DNA of 64,000 nucleotides from Mercurialis annua (GCF_937616625.2 NC_065573.1:20289001-20353000), one strand, 5' to 3'; numbered from the stretch's first letter, positions 46,073 to 59,116 are shown. The notes: generated by a model from the letters alone, not told the origin. Translations and numbers: made by a program.

Positions 46073-48871
46073 TCAATTAAGTTCTTGGTATTCTGCATTG
46101 TATTTGATATTCTCTGATTTTGATATAAGAACGGGATCCTTCTTACTGTTATAAGAAAAACAAGTGAACAACTTAGGCTCAAGCAAAATTGGTAAGAGTA
46201 TGAAAAATCGAATCGAATTGAACTGATAAATTCTGTTTGATTTCATTTAAAAAATGTATTTTTTGGTTCGGTTTACTTTGGACATAAAAAGAATTCAGTT
46301 AAATTGTAGCGGAAATAGTACCTGAAAAATCAAACCAAACAGAAAAAATAATTTGAAACAACTGGTTCGGTTCAGTTAGGTATAATGTTTTTATATTAAT
46401 GTATTCGGTTCTGTCTTGAAAAAAGAAAGACGGTTCGGTTTGAACAAACAAATGCAAAATCTCATAAATTGCCTAGCAAATTCAAAGATTGATAAGATGG
46501 AACGTACTTGGTAGAATAAATGACCAATCCAGTGACTACAATAGCAAAAGAAAGAAAATATAACCAACCAATCTGCAAGCAATTCATAGCCATGTTGTGA
46601 GACATAAAACTGAGTTGGAAACAACTATATATGACTGATAATGCTCATGGTAGAAACATATTTGAATTATAACTACCATTATATTAGATGTGGGAAAAGA
46701 AAGATTACACATTGTAGCTCCACACATCTGCATTTACAACATACTACTCCGTACGAGACTACGGAACATAAAAAATCAACAAGGAAATGTACAGAGAAGG
46801 AAATGGACCTTTAGAACGAATCAGAAAATGGAGTATAGTGTAAAGCTGAAAAGAGTGTAAACAGCTAAGGCTATGATCTGCACGGAAACATCCAAATAGG
46901 AAATTCTGAAATGGAAAATACGAAACGTGAACTGACTTCTTTTGTAGAGAAAAGGCTATATTGCACGGAAATATAAATACTGAAAAGGAAAACGACAAAA
47001 TGATATTTTTAGAGGAACACATTTTAAATATAAAAGTTTCGGAGTTTTAGAAGCGTTTCTGGAAAGAGAAACGAAATGCCGATGGACTCAACAAGTTCCA
47101 ATACAACATAGAGAATGAGTTATAAGTATAAAATTGGGAGTTTTTCAAAAGCATTTCTAGAAGTGAAAATGGAGCGCCAAAAGATAGGAATCTGACAAAT
47201 TTCCATGTATCATTACAATAATCTCATGTATCAGTAGTGACTATATGATTCAAGTTGAAGAAACTGGAGCATATAACTTACAAGACTAGCAGACAGCGAA
47301 CTCTTTATTTCTCAAATAGATATAAGTGAATGTTATAGAAATCAATGCCATTAAATTAGCCAAAGATTGGTAAGGACATAATTAGTAGCAAACCATGGCC
47401 TATAAATAATTTCAAGTTGAGAGTTATGTGCATATATAGTAGACTTGGAAAGAATACGTTTGAGCTATGCTTACAAGAAATCCATAAGCACCAATCATTG
47501 ACAGCTTCTCAACTCGATTAGTGTTCTTAACACAAAATTCCTGCAATTTTAAGGAGTAATGAGACAGTGATAAATTCATGTATAATAGCAGAGTGATAAG
47601 ATTCATCAACCTCACCAACGCTGCACAAGGCAAAGAATAGTGTCCCAGCGATTTCAATCATGTCGCAAAACAGAGTTCTTGACGCACCTAAAAAACAACA
47701 AATATGAGTTTACATTGGCATTCATATAAAATTGCAAGCTATTTTGATGCTAGATTGGGGTCTATTTCGCTTATTTCACTACAGGAAAATTGGTTTATGA
47801 GGGCGGAAGTATAGGGACGGGTCAACGAACCGCGCGTATACTTTTATATCAAAAAGTTCAGAACTTTTTCTAAGGGCTCATCTTTATGCGGCCCGTAATA
47901 TAAAATATAGGTGATTGTTTGGTGGCGCGGTTTTTAAAAGAAGAGGCGGTTTCTGTAAAAAGTAGTTTTCGTCAAATCCAAACAACTCTCATTTTTCTAT
48001 TTTATTTCCCAGACTTATTTTGTTATTTTTATCAGATTTATTTTTCTTCTCTTCATTAACGATCGATCTTCAATCATTTTTTCCCTGAAGAACACCATCG
48101 TGAAATTTCAAGAATCTAAAGTTTTCATCTTCTTCGATTGAGTAATATCATGTCAGATCTCCTTTTGAAATCTTTAATTTACTTCTTTTTTTAAATTATT
48201 TTGCTTAACTGATAGATAATTAGGTTTTAGATCGTTGTTGAGAGATTTTTTCCATGTTCATTGTATTTTTCAATAACTGCTAATAACCGTCCCTATACAT
48301 TGGCCCCTAATTATCACTTTCCCCGGTAGTTGTAATAACCGCCCCTATATTGTACTGGCGCCGATAAACAGCGGTTTTGGGGCGAAATAAAAAACGCAGT
48401 TATCAATTGTAGGGGCGGTTATAATCGCCCATACAAAGCAAAAAAAACGCCCCTATAAGTAGTTTTTGTTGCAGTGTTTATTGCTGATTTTCATATCTTT
48501 TTCAACTTAGGCTTTAGCCGATGATGCATATTTGAACTATAATCATGAGCTAGCAACTATATCTGCTGATTCATTACTAGTTTAGCTATGTCGCGAAACC
48601 AAGGCGTAGTAAGGTGGGAGGCCACCCCTTAAACGCTTCTTGTAATCGATTGTCTTCGGCTGCCTTTCTACACCTTCCATCATTTTTTTCTTTTAGTGGT
48701 CTCGTCCCATCCTCCTTCTCCAGTCATGAGCCATTTTTTTCGTCTCTCATTCGTCTCACTTAATTTTTTTGATTCCAACACTAAATTATATTGAATGATA
48801 AACCAATAAGAACAAGCATAAGAACATCTTCAAAAGTAGCATACCTCCACCACCAATACCAGCATCAGAGA
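46073..48871 (-). pseudogene. SLC35F-like (DUF914) pseudogene, copy C
   Basis: Third tandem copy, clearly dead. Exons 1-3 and most of exon 4 are missing: homology starts at about 48871 in exon 4, whose end is at 48845. Recognisable pieces: exon 5 (47687-47611), exon 6 (47540-47458), exon 7 (about 47336-47283), exon 8 (46877-46809), exon 9 (from 46727), exon 10 (46572-46508), exon 11 (46145-46073). Lesions: the exon 7 acceptor TTAG is TTAT and about 12 nt of the exon are deleted; exon 8 has an in-frame TGA at 46821-46823 (TCA, Ser, in B); the exon 9 donor is lost; exon 11 stops early at 46073. Exon 5 also carries FCDMIEIAG for FGDMIVIAG. A CACTA element sits in intron 4. Several lesions are independent, so it is old or unconstrained. 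Confidence 0.92.
47777..48476. mobile_element. Non-autonomous CACTA element in pseudogene C
   Basis: Left end CACTACAGGAAAATTGG, right end (inverted) CACTGCAACAAAAACTAC; TTT on both borders fits a 3-bp CACTA duplication. Subterminal regions carry repeated [A/T]TA[A/T]GGGGCG / CGCCCCTATA motifs in both orientations. 700 bp with no transposase. The copy B intron reads straight through the target site. Confidence 0.85.
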
Positions 48872-48963
48872 TGGTTATGCTCTGCAAATTTAAAATTGGT
48901 AACTATTTCATTCTTACACAAGGCATTATGTGGACATCAATTTTATATTCGGGAAAAACACTA

Positions 48964-49021
<58 letters not shown>
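48964..49021. repeat. TA microsatellite
   Basis: Pure TA run next to the 5' breakpoint of pseudogene C. Confidence 0.95.
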
Positions 49022-49026
<5 letters not shown>

Positions 49027-49420
49027 CATAAATTTAACCCAGTCAATAGAGTATTGTCTCCATACACACCCAGGAATGTTCTGAAGTGTCAATATGCAAT
49101 GGACCAATTATAAAAACTAGAACAAATAATAGATCTCATAAGCAAAAATATGTGTTGAATTAGTTATCAGAATCCTATAATGCAAAGTAGTTGGAGCAAA
49201 ATCAATGAAAAGTTTGATGCATAACAAGTGTCAGAAATTTACTATTATTTGAACTGAAGTAACAACAATGCACTAAATTAAAAAAAACCGTTTACAAATA
49301 ACATCATTCACAAATGTTGACACTAATATTTTGTTTTCAAAATACTTGATTTCACTCTGTTCTCGGGTTCTATGTGTTATGGATCGATAACCTCAAGCAT
49401 CCAAACATCACAGTACAACC

Positions 49421-49759
49421 GTGGTCTCTATTAATAATCAATTTAGCGATCGAAATATTTACCTTCGCAAAATAATCTATGAACATATGATTTTTTCCGT
49501 CCCGATAATTTTGTTACAATGGGCATATTATGACTGCGTACGAGCGGATTTTTATAATGCTATTAACATATTGGGACCACAATTGGCGATTGGTTTAATG
49601 AAACAGTTTCTTATAGCCAGAATAAAAGTGCATCAACACCCAGTGCTAAGTACCATGGATTTTCAAATTAATAAAGCAAATTTGCAAATGTACGAAATGT
49701 TATCAAGTAATATAAAAGTTTGTAGAGTACAGATTCCGAGAGTATTAATTATTAATTAA
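49421..49759 (+). other. Open frame of unknown identity (112 codons)
   Basis: A frame from an alternative start to TAA. The peptide is not low complexity (segments such as YYDCVRADFYNAINILGPQ and MKQFLIARIKVHQHP) and is long for AT-rich DNA, but I recognise no domain. There is no promoter element or splice context that I can defend. It could be a fragment of a transposon or organelle-derived protein, or chance. Confidence 0.2.
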
Positions 49760-50716
49760 TTATCAACCAAAACTAAGTTTATTTATTATTAACCAATATT
49801 TTTTCTCTTTGGCTAAGATCATTTTGTCCAACTTGTGACAACCCCATGCAATGGTGGTACTGATGCAGGAATGTAACATGAATCAGATGAAAGTTCGAGA
49901 TGTGTCGGTAAGAAATCATATCTCATTTAGCCTAAACTTAGAAAATATAAATCTTAATTAGACCATAATTGCAAAAAGGTAAGATTCTTGAAAAACCAAA
50001 CCAAACGGATCTTGAAAAACCAAATCAAACCAAACGGATCTTGACAGCCCTATTCAAACCGACTGGTTTATTTAGTTAGGTATTTTTTGTTATTGTAATT
50101 TTGATCCAGTCTTGTTAAAAAAAAGATGGTTTGGTTCGAAAAGATGAACAATTGTATAGATTGCTAGTAATGTCATAAAAAAATTACCAATTTTACACGT
50201 TGTCTCAATTTAATCACGCCTTTTAAAATTTGTCATAAAAATACATCAACTTTCAGTTTTTTTTTTCAAATCCATACACGATGTTGAGGTGACACTGATT
50301 CATTGGTGTAATTTGCTGATGTGAAGGTCATTTTTAACCAATGAGTGAATGCCACGTTAACTATATGTTTGGATTTTTTAAAAATAAAAATTGGTGTATC
50401 TTTATGACAAATTTTAAAAGGCGTGATGTGGTAATGCCACACATCAGGGTCACATAAGCAAAATCGCTTAATTGGATATAATTGAAACAAAAACCTGCAT
50501 TTTAGGACAAATTGGATAAAATTGAAAGGTTCGGAATTTTGTGAAACTTTCATGAAAGGTTTGGCCGTTTTTCGCCATTTGTCCTTTTCTTAATAATAAA
50601 ATGTTAAAATAAATTATTGTTTAGTTTACTAGCATTATATAAAACATATACTAAATTAATTTCAATTTTGTTACTTTTATTTTACTACTAAAAATAAATT
50701 TACTATTAGTTTACTG

Positions 50717-52150
50717 TGAGCGGAGCGGGGTTCGGAGGCCGCTCGCCCAGACTTATGGCTGACTTTGGATCTGAAAAGATTTGAGATAATGGAGTCGCCA
50801 CCTAATTCAACTAGAAAATGCCTTTTATACCGATTAGATAGCCTTACACGCTTATAGATAAGATTATCGTATGCCGGAAAAGACCGAGTTTGTGGACCTC
50901 TCTGAGACTCGTGTGCTTGGTTTATCAATTACCGGTTTATTCACTAGACATATTCGGTTATCTCATCTTAATATTCATGCAGTTCACGATATAATTTGCT
51001 GGAAATTAAACACGTATGAAAGTGGTAAAGGATCCATATAAGACACACATATGACTCAATTCTAGCATTTGAAGCAAGTAGCACTTACTCCTAAGCACAC
51101 ATCTAAACGTGGCGGTTTCTATCAAGTAATCGAATAATGGTTGGTCTGGATTAGTTTACAAGCATAAAGCCTAAAATTGAATTTATAAGTGTGATTGATT
51201 TTATTACGTCATCTTGAATAACCTATACAACCTCTAGTTACTTTTTCGTGGCAACCCTAAGATGTCTAGGTGATTTGGTGGATTTGATTGGTTTGATTGC
51301 TAATTAACATGCTTAGTACTTTAACTTGTTAATATTTGGCATGCTTCTTTTTAGAAAGCGGTCTAAAATATATCAACGTCCCCCATGTACAGTTGGTAAA
51401 CATACCAGGTTAGGAATACATTTTAACCTCGTCGGCCGGAGTGACTGGTACTCGATGTGTTTGGACCGTTAATGTGTTCGGAACCGAGTTCCGAGGAAAA
51501 CACGACAATTGTTCGTTTCGTCGATACGGTTCCAATGTTTTAAATTACGGTTGATTATGCGTTCAAACAAACCCGGAATCCCTCATCGAAGTGGTTGGTT
51601 TTGTCGATAGCGGGCTTCAAAGCCAGGTTTGATTAACGTGTTACAAGTTTGAGCTCCGAGCCCCGAATTGAATTGGGACAGACCCTTTTACAACACATAT
51701 TATAATACTATAACTAATTCAGTACATGTGGGCTCAAACGGGGCCCAAGTATGAGCACAATAAGGTCGGATTGAGTCTGGAAGGATCTGGCATCGAGTTT
51801 GGGGAAGGGGGAAGCAGGAACTCGGCGCCACTTCACAATGCCGGCGGCGGCACTGTGCACTACTGGCAGATCCTTCCGGATATTTTATCTCTAACATGCT
51901 CCCTAAACACCAAAATTGAATAAATTTCAAATTTATGGCATAAAACATCATAAAGCAACCCTAAACATGCTCCTAATCGCTTCTTATTGCAATATTGGTA
52001 AAATAAATTAAATATGCATCATAAACACAATTATTTAACAATTACGAACGGTAGGGCATGAAAAGTGATAAAGATATGAATGAGTTCTTAGAATTTCCGT
52101 TTTAAGTCCTTGGCTCTTTTTCTGGTGATCAAGACGTGGTAGTGATCTTC
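50717..52150 (+). repeat. Dispersed repeat family D1, copy 2
   Basis: Colinear with 21300-22975: CAGACTTATGGCTGACTTT, GGAGTCGCCACCTAATTC, GAGACTCGTGTGCTTGG, GGCATGCTTC...TTTAGAAAGCGGT, CGTCGATACGGTT and a GC-rich block at 51820-51870. Overall divergence is moderate. No LTR-like start precedes it here, unlike copy 1. Frames at 50677-50928 and 51700-51951 run through the repeat and are not genes. Confidence 0.7.
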
Positions 52151-52480
52151 AGATTAGTATGTAATAGCTTGTTCTTGAGTGATTAAAGGCTAAAATGTCT
52201 AAGCTTGTTCGATGGACTAGAATCGACTAATTTTGTGTGTGTATGTATACTATATAATTCGGCTAAAACCTATTGTCGAGTGCTACTCCTAGCTAAGTTG
52301 TGTTAATGGTGTATTTACAGTGGTGAAGGAGACCTAAGGTTTAATAGAGTCTGTCTTGCATTAGGTTTCTGAAAGAGTGTTATGTGATAAGTGAAAGTGT
52401 ATGGATTGATAAGCCTTTCAGTATTAAAATTGACGTCAAGTGGAGTCCACCATCCATCAGTTATATATTAAAAATACATA

Positions 52481-52542
<62 letters not shown>

Positions 52543-55500
52543 TAATACTAATATCAAAATATATTAAAATTATACCTATAATAAATTTTAACCATATATT
52601 ATAAAATAATTTAAATTCTAAATTGTCCAGTTTAGATCAAAATTCAGAATTTAAACCAAAATATTTTTATCTATCACTATGACATGGTTTGTAATATACC
52701 TTAATTTTAAAATTTTGCTAGTTTTTTTTTATCAAAAATAGATCTATTTTATGTAAATTGTTAGCAGAGAAAGCATAATTAGAATTAGTATGTATTTTTT
52801 AAACAGGCAAACCACGATCTCAGAAAATTGAGGTCAAGCCGTCGACCTCTTTCAACAAAAAAGGACTTGTTCATTAGACTAAACCTTCAGGTGTAAACTT
52901 TACTAGTTTAGTTCATCACTTTTCAGGTCTTACAGAATAATACCTACAACTTGTCTATAGTTTGTAGCGCAATATTAGACGTCCACATGTATATAATTTA
53001 TCCTATTTGATATATCGTGTTATGTCAATTAAAAATTAAATATGGATATATTTAACAACACTTGAAAAGATAAAGGACTAACTTAATAAAATTTTAATAT
53101 AATAGTATATTTTGACAAATGAGATATAATCATGGATGGATGAAATTATTTTATCAAATTTAAAAGGAAGCAATTAAAGTAGTTAGAATTTAACTCTAAT
53201 TAGGATTTTAATTTTATTTTTTTAAAAAAAGGCATGACAAACTCCTTTGATATGTTTGAAACTGTATAATCAGATACATCCCACATTTCCCATTTGGTGG
53301 TCCATAACTCCGAGTTGGAGCTGACACTTGACACTCAAAAAAATCTTATTCAACCTTATCAATCAATCATTATCCCACCCCACCACGCTGGCACTGATTC
53401 ACCAAAAACACAAAAACAAAAACAATAATTTATCTGTACGACTTTTTTTTTTACGAAATGTTTGACATTTTTATATACTCCTACATAAAATTAATGTTCT
53501 CAAGGTCGTATAAATAATTGAATTAAATTAGTTACTAGTACTCCGTCGCCGTTTTAAAAGTAACAGATGAATTTTGTATTAAAATTAATAATACTTATAA
53601 TTATAATATTTTATTTTATTTTAATTTATTAAACTTTATTAATTAGTATAATCATATCTAAAATAAACTACTGAAGAAAGTAAACCATTTACCATTTTTA
53701 AAAATTTATTCATAAAAATCTGTAAACTTTTAAAAATTACATTTCCTTTCACAATTTTAATATTATTAGTACCTATATCAAATTTTTATATATAAAAATA
53801 AAACATTTTAAAAAAAATACCAAACAAGAAAAATACATAATCGGAATCCGATGACCAGTCGCCCGATTCTGCCATAAAAAAAATGTAACAAACGGTCAAC
53901 AAGTGGTATGTCCGCTATTGACTGGTGGACTGTTAACTGTTATATATGAGTGTTTTAAGTGTTTTTAAGTGTCTCCCTCTTTCTTTCAACAGAAATCCTA
54001 TCTGTCAATATTTTTTATTTATTTATTTTTTCGGCTAACATCAATGATAACTTTTGTTGTTGGCGGTAGTCATTTGTTTTTTATTATATTATTTACCTAG
54101 ATAAAATAAATAGCCGGTTCTTTTTAATCTTTTTTGTTTTTGTCGGTAAATTTATCAGCGAGACACATCATTTTCGACATATAATTGAATCAAGAATCAG
54201 AGATGGATCAAGACCTTTCAAAACTGAAGATGAAATCGTTTAGAGGCTATATTAGTTTTGTTATGATATTTTTTTATTATGGTGATTGTCTTTTTTTATG
54301 AAAGTTTTATTATCCTTTTTACATGAAAGATTTGTTTGTCTTCTTTATATATAAGGTTCGTAAGTTTTCTGTTAGAGAGTAAAGATTATATTTTTATTAT
54401 GATAATGCAATTATGAAATTTTGATGTTTATCTTGTAAGGCGATTTCCGAACAAGATTTTGTATCTTGTTCTATATTAGGTTAATAGAAATAATTATTTT
54501 CTTTGTAAATTCTTACACTTGTAACTTCTTGATATTAATGAAGAATTATTTTTTATGTCAAAAAAAGTGTCTTAAAAGTTTTTTTATTGTTTTTAGTGCG
54601 TTTTCAATGTTTTCTTGATATATTTGTGGCATTTCTAATATTAAAAGATAAACAGGTTTAATTCCGGTTTATTTTAGAGTTATTTTAAGTATTTTTTTCA
54701 ATTTAGTATTTTTAAAAATACTTTTTTTCTAGTATCTCAGAAAATTTAATATTTTTATCGGTATTTTTGTAAATATTTTTTTTAAATAGTTATTAAAAAT
54801 CCCTAAACTAAATGGAATATTTGTATTCAATGCATCTTTAAATTATTAAAACAAATATAAGTTGAATTACATTTAATGCATATTTAAGATTATTAAAAGA
54901 ATAAAAATAAATTTTAGTATATATATATATATAAAAAAAAACCACAACATGAACTTTTAAAATTGTACAAATGGGATTGATCAATCGGACGAGAGGAGTG
55001 TTTCTTTTTATTATGACCGTTTTTAACACCGTATAACTTATTCATAAGTTCTGGCTAAAAATCACCCATCGTGCCTGACTTTAGGCCCTTCAATCACTAA
55101 AATCCCTAATTATTACTTTTCACCAATAAATTATTTTTATCTCAACTTTATTAATTTTTTTTATTTTTAATACCATAAAGAGCGTAATATACTTAAATCA
55201 ACATTTATAATTGTAAATTATTATATTTTATATAATAAATTTTTTATTTTCAATTTTTAGTCTTTTTATTTTATATTTTCACTCTTAAATATTATTTAAA
55301 CTTCTGTTTGTAACACACAACACTAATTATAAAATTTAAACGGTTTTTTAGAGTTCTAAAAATTAATATGAAAATAAAGTTTATAATTTTTATATATGAT
55401 ATATGTTATATTATAATATTTCTTAAATATTATTTATTTATATTTTTAATTTTTAATTTATTTTTAAAATAGTCAATTTTTAGATGTTTAATATATAAAT

Positions 55501-57027
55501 ATAGTAATTTTAATAATTTTCAATAAGTGCAGTTATTAAACATATTTATTTAATTTAGCATTTAATAAAATTTATTATTATTATTTTTAATATTTAAAAT
55601 TCGACAGTTAATTTTTAATTTTATTAAAAATCATCTAAATAATTAAAATATATTTATTGTTTTGAAATATTAGTAAGTGAACATTGATGGACAATATGGA
55701 TGTGCTATGCAATTGGAATTTGGAAGACAAAATTTGACCCGAAATTGGGAATACAGCTAGCAAAAAACTGATAATAACCGCTCCACCCAGCAAAAATACA
55801 GTTTTTTTTAATAAAAACCAACAAAAAAAGGCCACGTGTTTTTAGTAGGTTAGTCATATCGTTTAAAACATTGGTGAAAACTAATTATTTTATTTATAAG
55901 AAAGTAGTACTTGTTTATTCAAGGATACTCGTTTTGTTGAGTTCTTAGATAAATTATTTGAGTATCCTTAGTAATGATATTAATTCAATTTTATTCGATA
56001 ATACGGTGATGGAATACAATATATTATAATTATAATAAATATTGCTATAAATTATATTATCAATTCTTTTAACTATGTATGTGTCTATTGATTTCGAAAA
56101 ACAAATTAAATTGAAAAGCCGATAATTTAGTTTTAATTTATAACTAAATTAAGAAAAAAAATCAATTCATGATACATCAATATATAATAAACTGAATGAG
56201 ACTTACTAATATATATCTTTAATTTCCATTTAAAAAAGACTTGTATTTTTTACACATGAATTAAAAAAATAATTATTACTCATTCCGTTTTAATATAAAT
56301 TGTTACTTGTTTTTATATTAATACTTTCCAATTTTTAATAAATTATAACTTTTATTTTTTTTATATTGTCCAATTTAAAATCCACTATTTATATTAATAT
56401 TTCAAGATAGTGAAAGTCATGATATTTAAATAAGGATATAATAAAAAAACTAAAATTTCTAATTGATAAAAAGACTAAAATTAATTTTATACTTTTAAAC
56501 TATGTAAAAGGACAATTATTTTAAAACAAGGGAAAAATGTTTATTTTTATTATTTTACCATATTAGTTGTGGTCTTATAAATAATGTAAAAAAATAATTT
56601 TTTTCAAATAACATTAAAAATGGAATATTCTCAAACTATCATACTTTAAGGAAGTAATTATAAAAATTTAGCCCATGAATTGCTAATTACATTCGATATT
56701 CAATTTTATAAAATATTTATAAAAATATCTCCTTTAACAACGTTTAATCACTATAGATATATTATATATACACTAAAAATACAGTATAAATACACTGTAA
56801 ATATACTATAAAAACACCAATAAAAATACTAGAAAGAGTATTTTTGAAATTAAAAGGGAAATTACTCAATATTATATTTTCTAAAAGTAGGGTATTTTGA
56901 GAATTATTCCAAAAACAAACATGATTTGAAATTTTAGTAATTTTTAAATCTTAGTTTGTTCCATTTCTAATTCAATATAATATTTTTTACAACATCCATA
57001 TAATTGAATTGTTTATAATTTTAATAA
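52151..57027. other. Gene-poor AT-rich stretch
   Basis: Almost 5 kb without a supportable gene. It holds a TA microsatellite at 52482-52541 and a segment at 54150-54560 that ends like a retroelement or transcript 3' end (TATTAATGAAGAATTATTTTT). Long poly-A/T-rich DNA with no reading frames over 70 codons occupies 55100-57000. I see no repeats with defined ends here. Confidence 0.5.
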
Positions 57028-57372
57028 GATTTAATCACTAAAAAACTCCATTTTTTGATTTTTTTTTTCCATCTATAGCCATATTTTTAAAAATCATTAA
57101 TTTTAGCCTATTTTTTAATTTTCGTTTTCAACTGTAACCATTTGTCCAAATTCAAGTGGAAAAAAAGTTCAAATATGTTGTTTATATTTATTTCAATTTG
57201 CATTTAAATTTTTTTAAAAATAAAGTAATATGAGAGGTGTAATTGAACATTTTCTCATTTCAATTGACTACAAATTGAAAGTGAAAATTGAAATATGAAT
57301 TAAAATTGAAGATTTTAAAAGATGTGACCATGAATAAAAAAAATAATCAAAAAATGAGGTAGTGATTAAGTC
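57028..57372. mobile_element. Mutator-like MITE, 9-bp TSD
   Basis: Inverted ends GATTTAATCACTA and, on the right, GACTTAATCACTA, then CTCCATTTTTTGATT against CTCATTTTTTGATT. Perfect duplication TTTTAATAA at 57019-57027 and 57373-57381. Confidence 0.87.
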
Positions 57373-58560
57373 TTTTAATAAATACGGAGTACATGGTTCA
57401 CCAGCAAAATAATTCTTTTATTTAGTTATTACAAATTTAAATAAAATTATTTTCATTAAGATTTCCAATTTTTGTTTTTATAACGATAATATATATTTTT
57501 TTGTCCAAGACTAAAAATATCAGATATGTCATAAGTATAACACAACCAAACATATTTGATGTTGATATATTAGTGAAGTTCTATATGCATTTGAAGCAAA
57601 AAAACTATCCAAGCATGTCATAATTTTCTTATGTTAAGATTTACAAGAATATTAACAAGTTAATATAGCAGGAATAAGTTCATGAAAGTAATAACTAAAA
57701 CGTTGTTTCTTCCAAAAAAAATACTAAAATGTTGTAATATAGTATTTTATTTTTGAAAATGTAGCATTTTTTTTAGTTTTTGAATAGGTTCATGGATCAG
57801 GTCCAAATTAAAATTTTCTACTTTTTTTTTAATATGGGATTCATGAGGGTTTTTTTAACTACGACACTTTTAAACCTTCCACATTCGACAAATCCTAACT
57901 CGAGCCGTTTAGGTTTCTTGCGGGAGGCAAACTCTGATTTTAAATTTTAAACGACTGTATATATGAATACGGTTTAAAGCTGCGATTTCACTTAAATTAG
58001 AAGGGCATCTTACCAACTTAGGCACCCAAAAATCCGATCAGTGCCTCTTTCGGAATTAATTCCGAAAGAGTGCCTGGTCCCACTTGGTCCGCATTTTAGA
58101 AATGCGAACCAAGTGTGGTTCCGCATTCTAGAAATGCGAACCAAGTGTGGTTCCGCATTCCTAGAATGCAGAACACATTAATCAGCTGATTAATGCACGT
58201 TCCGCATTCAAGGAATGTGTAACGTGCTGCCCTAATGATTGGGGAGCAGTTTTGTCTCCTCAATCATTGGAGAGATGCAATAATTAGGTAGTAAAGTGTC
58301 CAATCATTGCTGAAAGTAAAAAAAAAAAGAAAATATTTTGAAAAATCATAAATAAACGCTATAAACTAGTAACGATTTTAAAATAATATTAAAAAACGAC
58401 TTTAACAGACGATTTAAGTATTTGTTTTATTTAACTAATTATTTTAATAAACGCTTATAAAAAAATAACAATTTTAACAAACGATTATGAAATACAAAAT
58501 ATAGTAAACATACAACATCTATTAAATACAAAAATCGATAAATGAACAAAAATATGAAAT

Positions 58561-59020
58561 CTAATCCTGATATCTAGGATTTTTCGGTCTCTGTATTCTT
58601 AAACCGTGAGTCTCCCGTCGGTGCCGCGAGCTGTCTGTAATTGAGTGAAAATGTATGGGTATTGGAGGACCCTCGCTGTCATCGTCGTCGTCGTCCTCGT
58701 CTTGAGCTGAAAGCTCAACGTCTGCTCCTGGTGGCACAGTACCGGTCTCCTCCTGTGCTGGCGATAGGAGTCTAAAAGATAGAGGTGTGATATCCGGTCG
58801 TGAAAAAAGCTCCTCGTATGCCTCTGAATCGAGCTTCGAACTGAATAACCAAGACTCTGACAGTGTAAAATGAAGTTGTGATGGATCCTGAGCCTGGTGA
58901 GAAGAAGATGGCCGCGAATGTGACGTCGACGGCTGATCATCCGGAGGCAGCGTGGGACGGTAACACTGATCGAAAGAAGTGAACTGCTGATCATCCGTAG
59001 ATAGCGCGGGTTGGTAATAC
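58561..59020 (-). pseudogene. Decayed acidic Ser/Pro-rich ORF in a transposon
   Basis: On the minus strand one frame is open for about 150 codons from after a TAG near 59021 to a TAG at 58561-58563, with no ATG at its start. The peptide is Ser/Pro/Gln-rich, contains DDQPSTSHSRPSSSHQAQD, a run of six Asp and a basic end (SSRHRRETHGL...). Immediately upstream in the same frame are TPPASQFQQA-type repeats encoded by the 59037-59116 tandem repeat, separated by two stop codons. This looks like the C-terminal tail of a transposon-carried protein, possibly of the plant-mobile-domain type, which is a guess from composition. The overlapping 145-codon frame (58599-59036) is a shadow. Confidence 0.4.
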
Positions 59021-59036
59021 TAATCTTATGCAGCAA

Positions 59037-59116
59037 ACGGCGGTGGTGTGGCCTGCTGAAACTGAGACGCCGGTGGTGTGGCCTGCTGGAACTGAGACGC
59101 CGGTGGTGTGGTCTGG
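59037..59116 (-). repeat. 30-bp tandem repeat, about 2.6 copies
   Basis: Units of CGGTGGTGTGGCCTGCTG[A/G]AACTGAGACGC in head-to-tail order. Read on the minus strand in the frame of the neighbouring ORF they encode repeated TPPASQFQQA. Confidence 0.88.

Larger units (their letters stand above)
48872..50716. other. Spacer beyond the copy C breakpoint
   Basis: Not homologous to the 5' parts of copies A and B, so it lies beyond the truncation of C. It contains a TA microsatellite (48964-49021), the unassigned frame at 49421-49759 and, at about 50170-50575, two partial foldback elements joined together: the left resembles 24900-25227 and the right ends like 30274-30620 (AAAGGTTTGGCC). Nothing else was recognised. 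Confidence 0.45.

Noticed and set aside
49630..49660. Inverted GGTGTTGATGCAC at 49.6 kb resembling transporter exon 2
   Set aside because: The match is about a dozen bases and does not extend, so it is not a missing exon of copy C.
58599..59036. 145-codon minus-strand frame rich in His and Arg
   Set aside because: A neighbouring frame has more protein-like acidic Ser/Pro composition and encodes the TPPASQFQQA repeats; this frame starts at a non-ATG codon and looks like a shadow.
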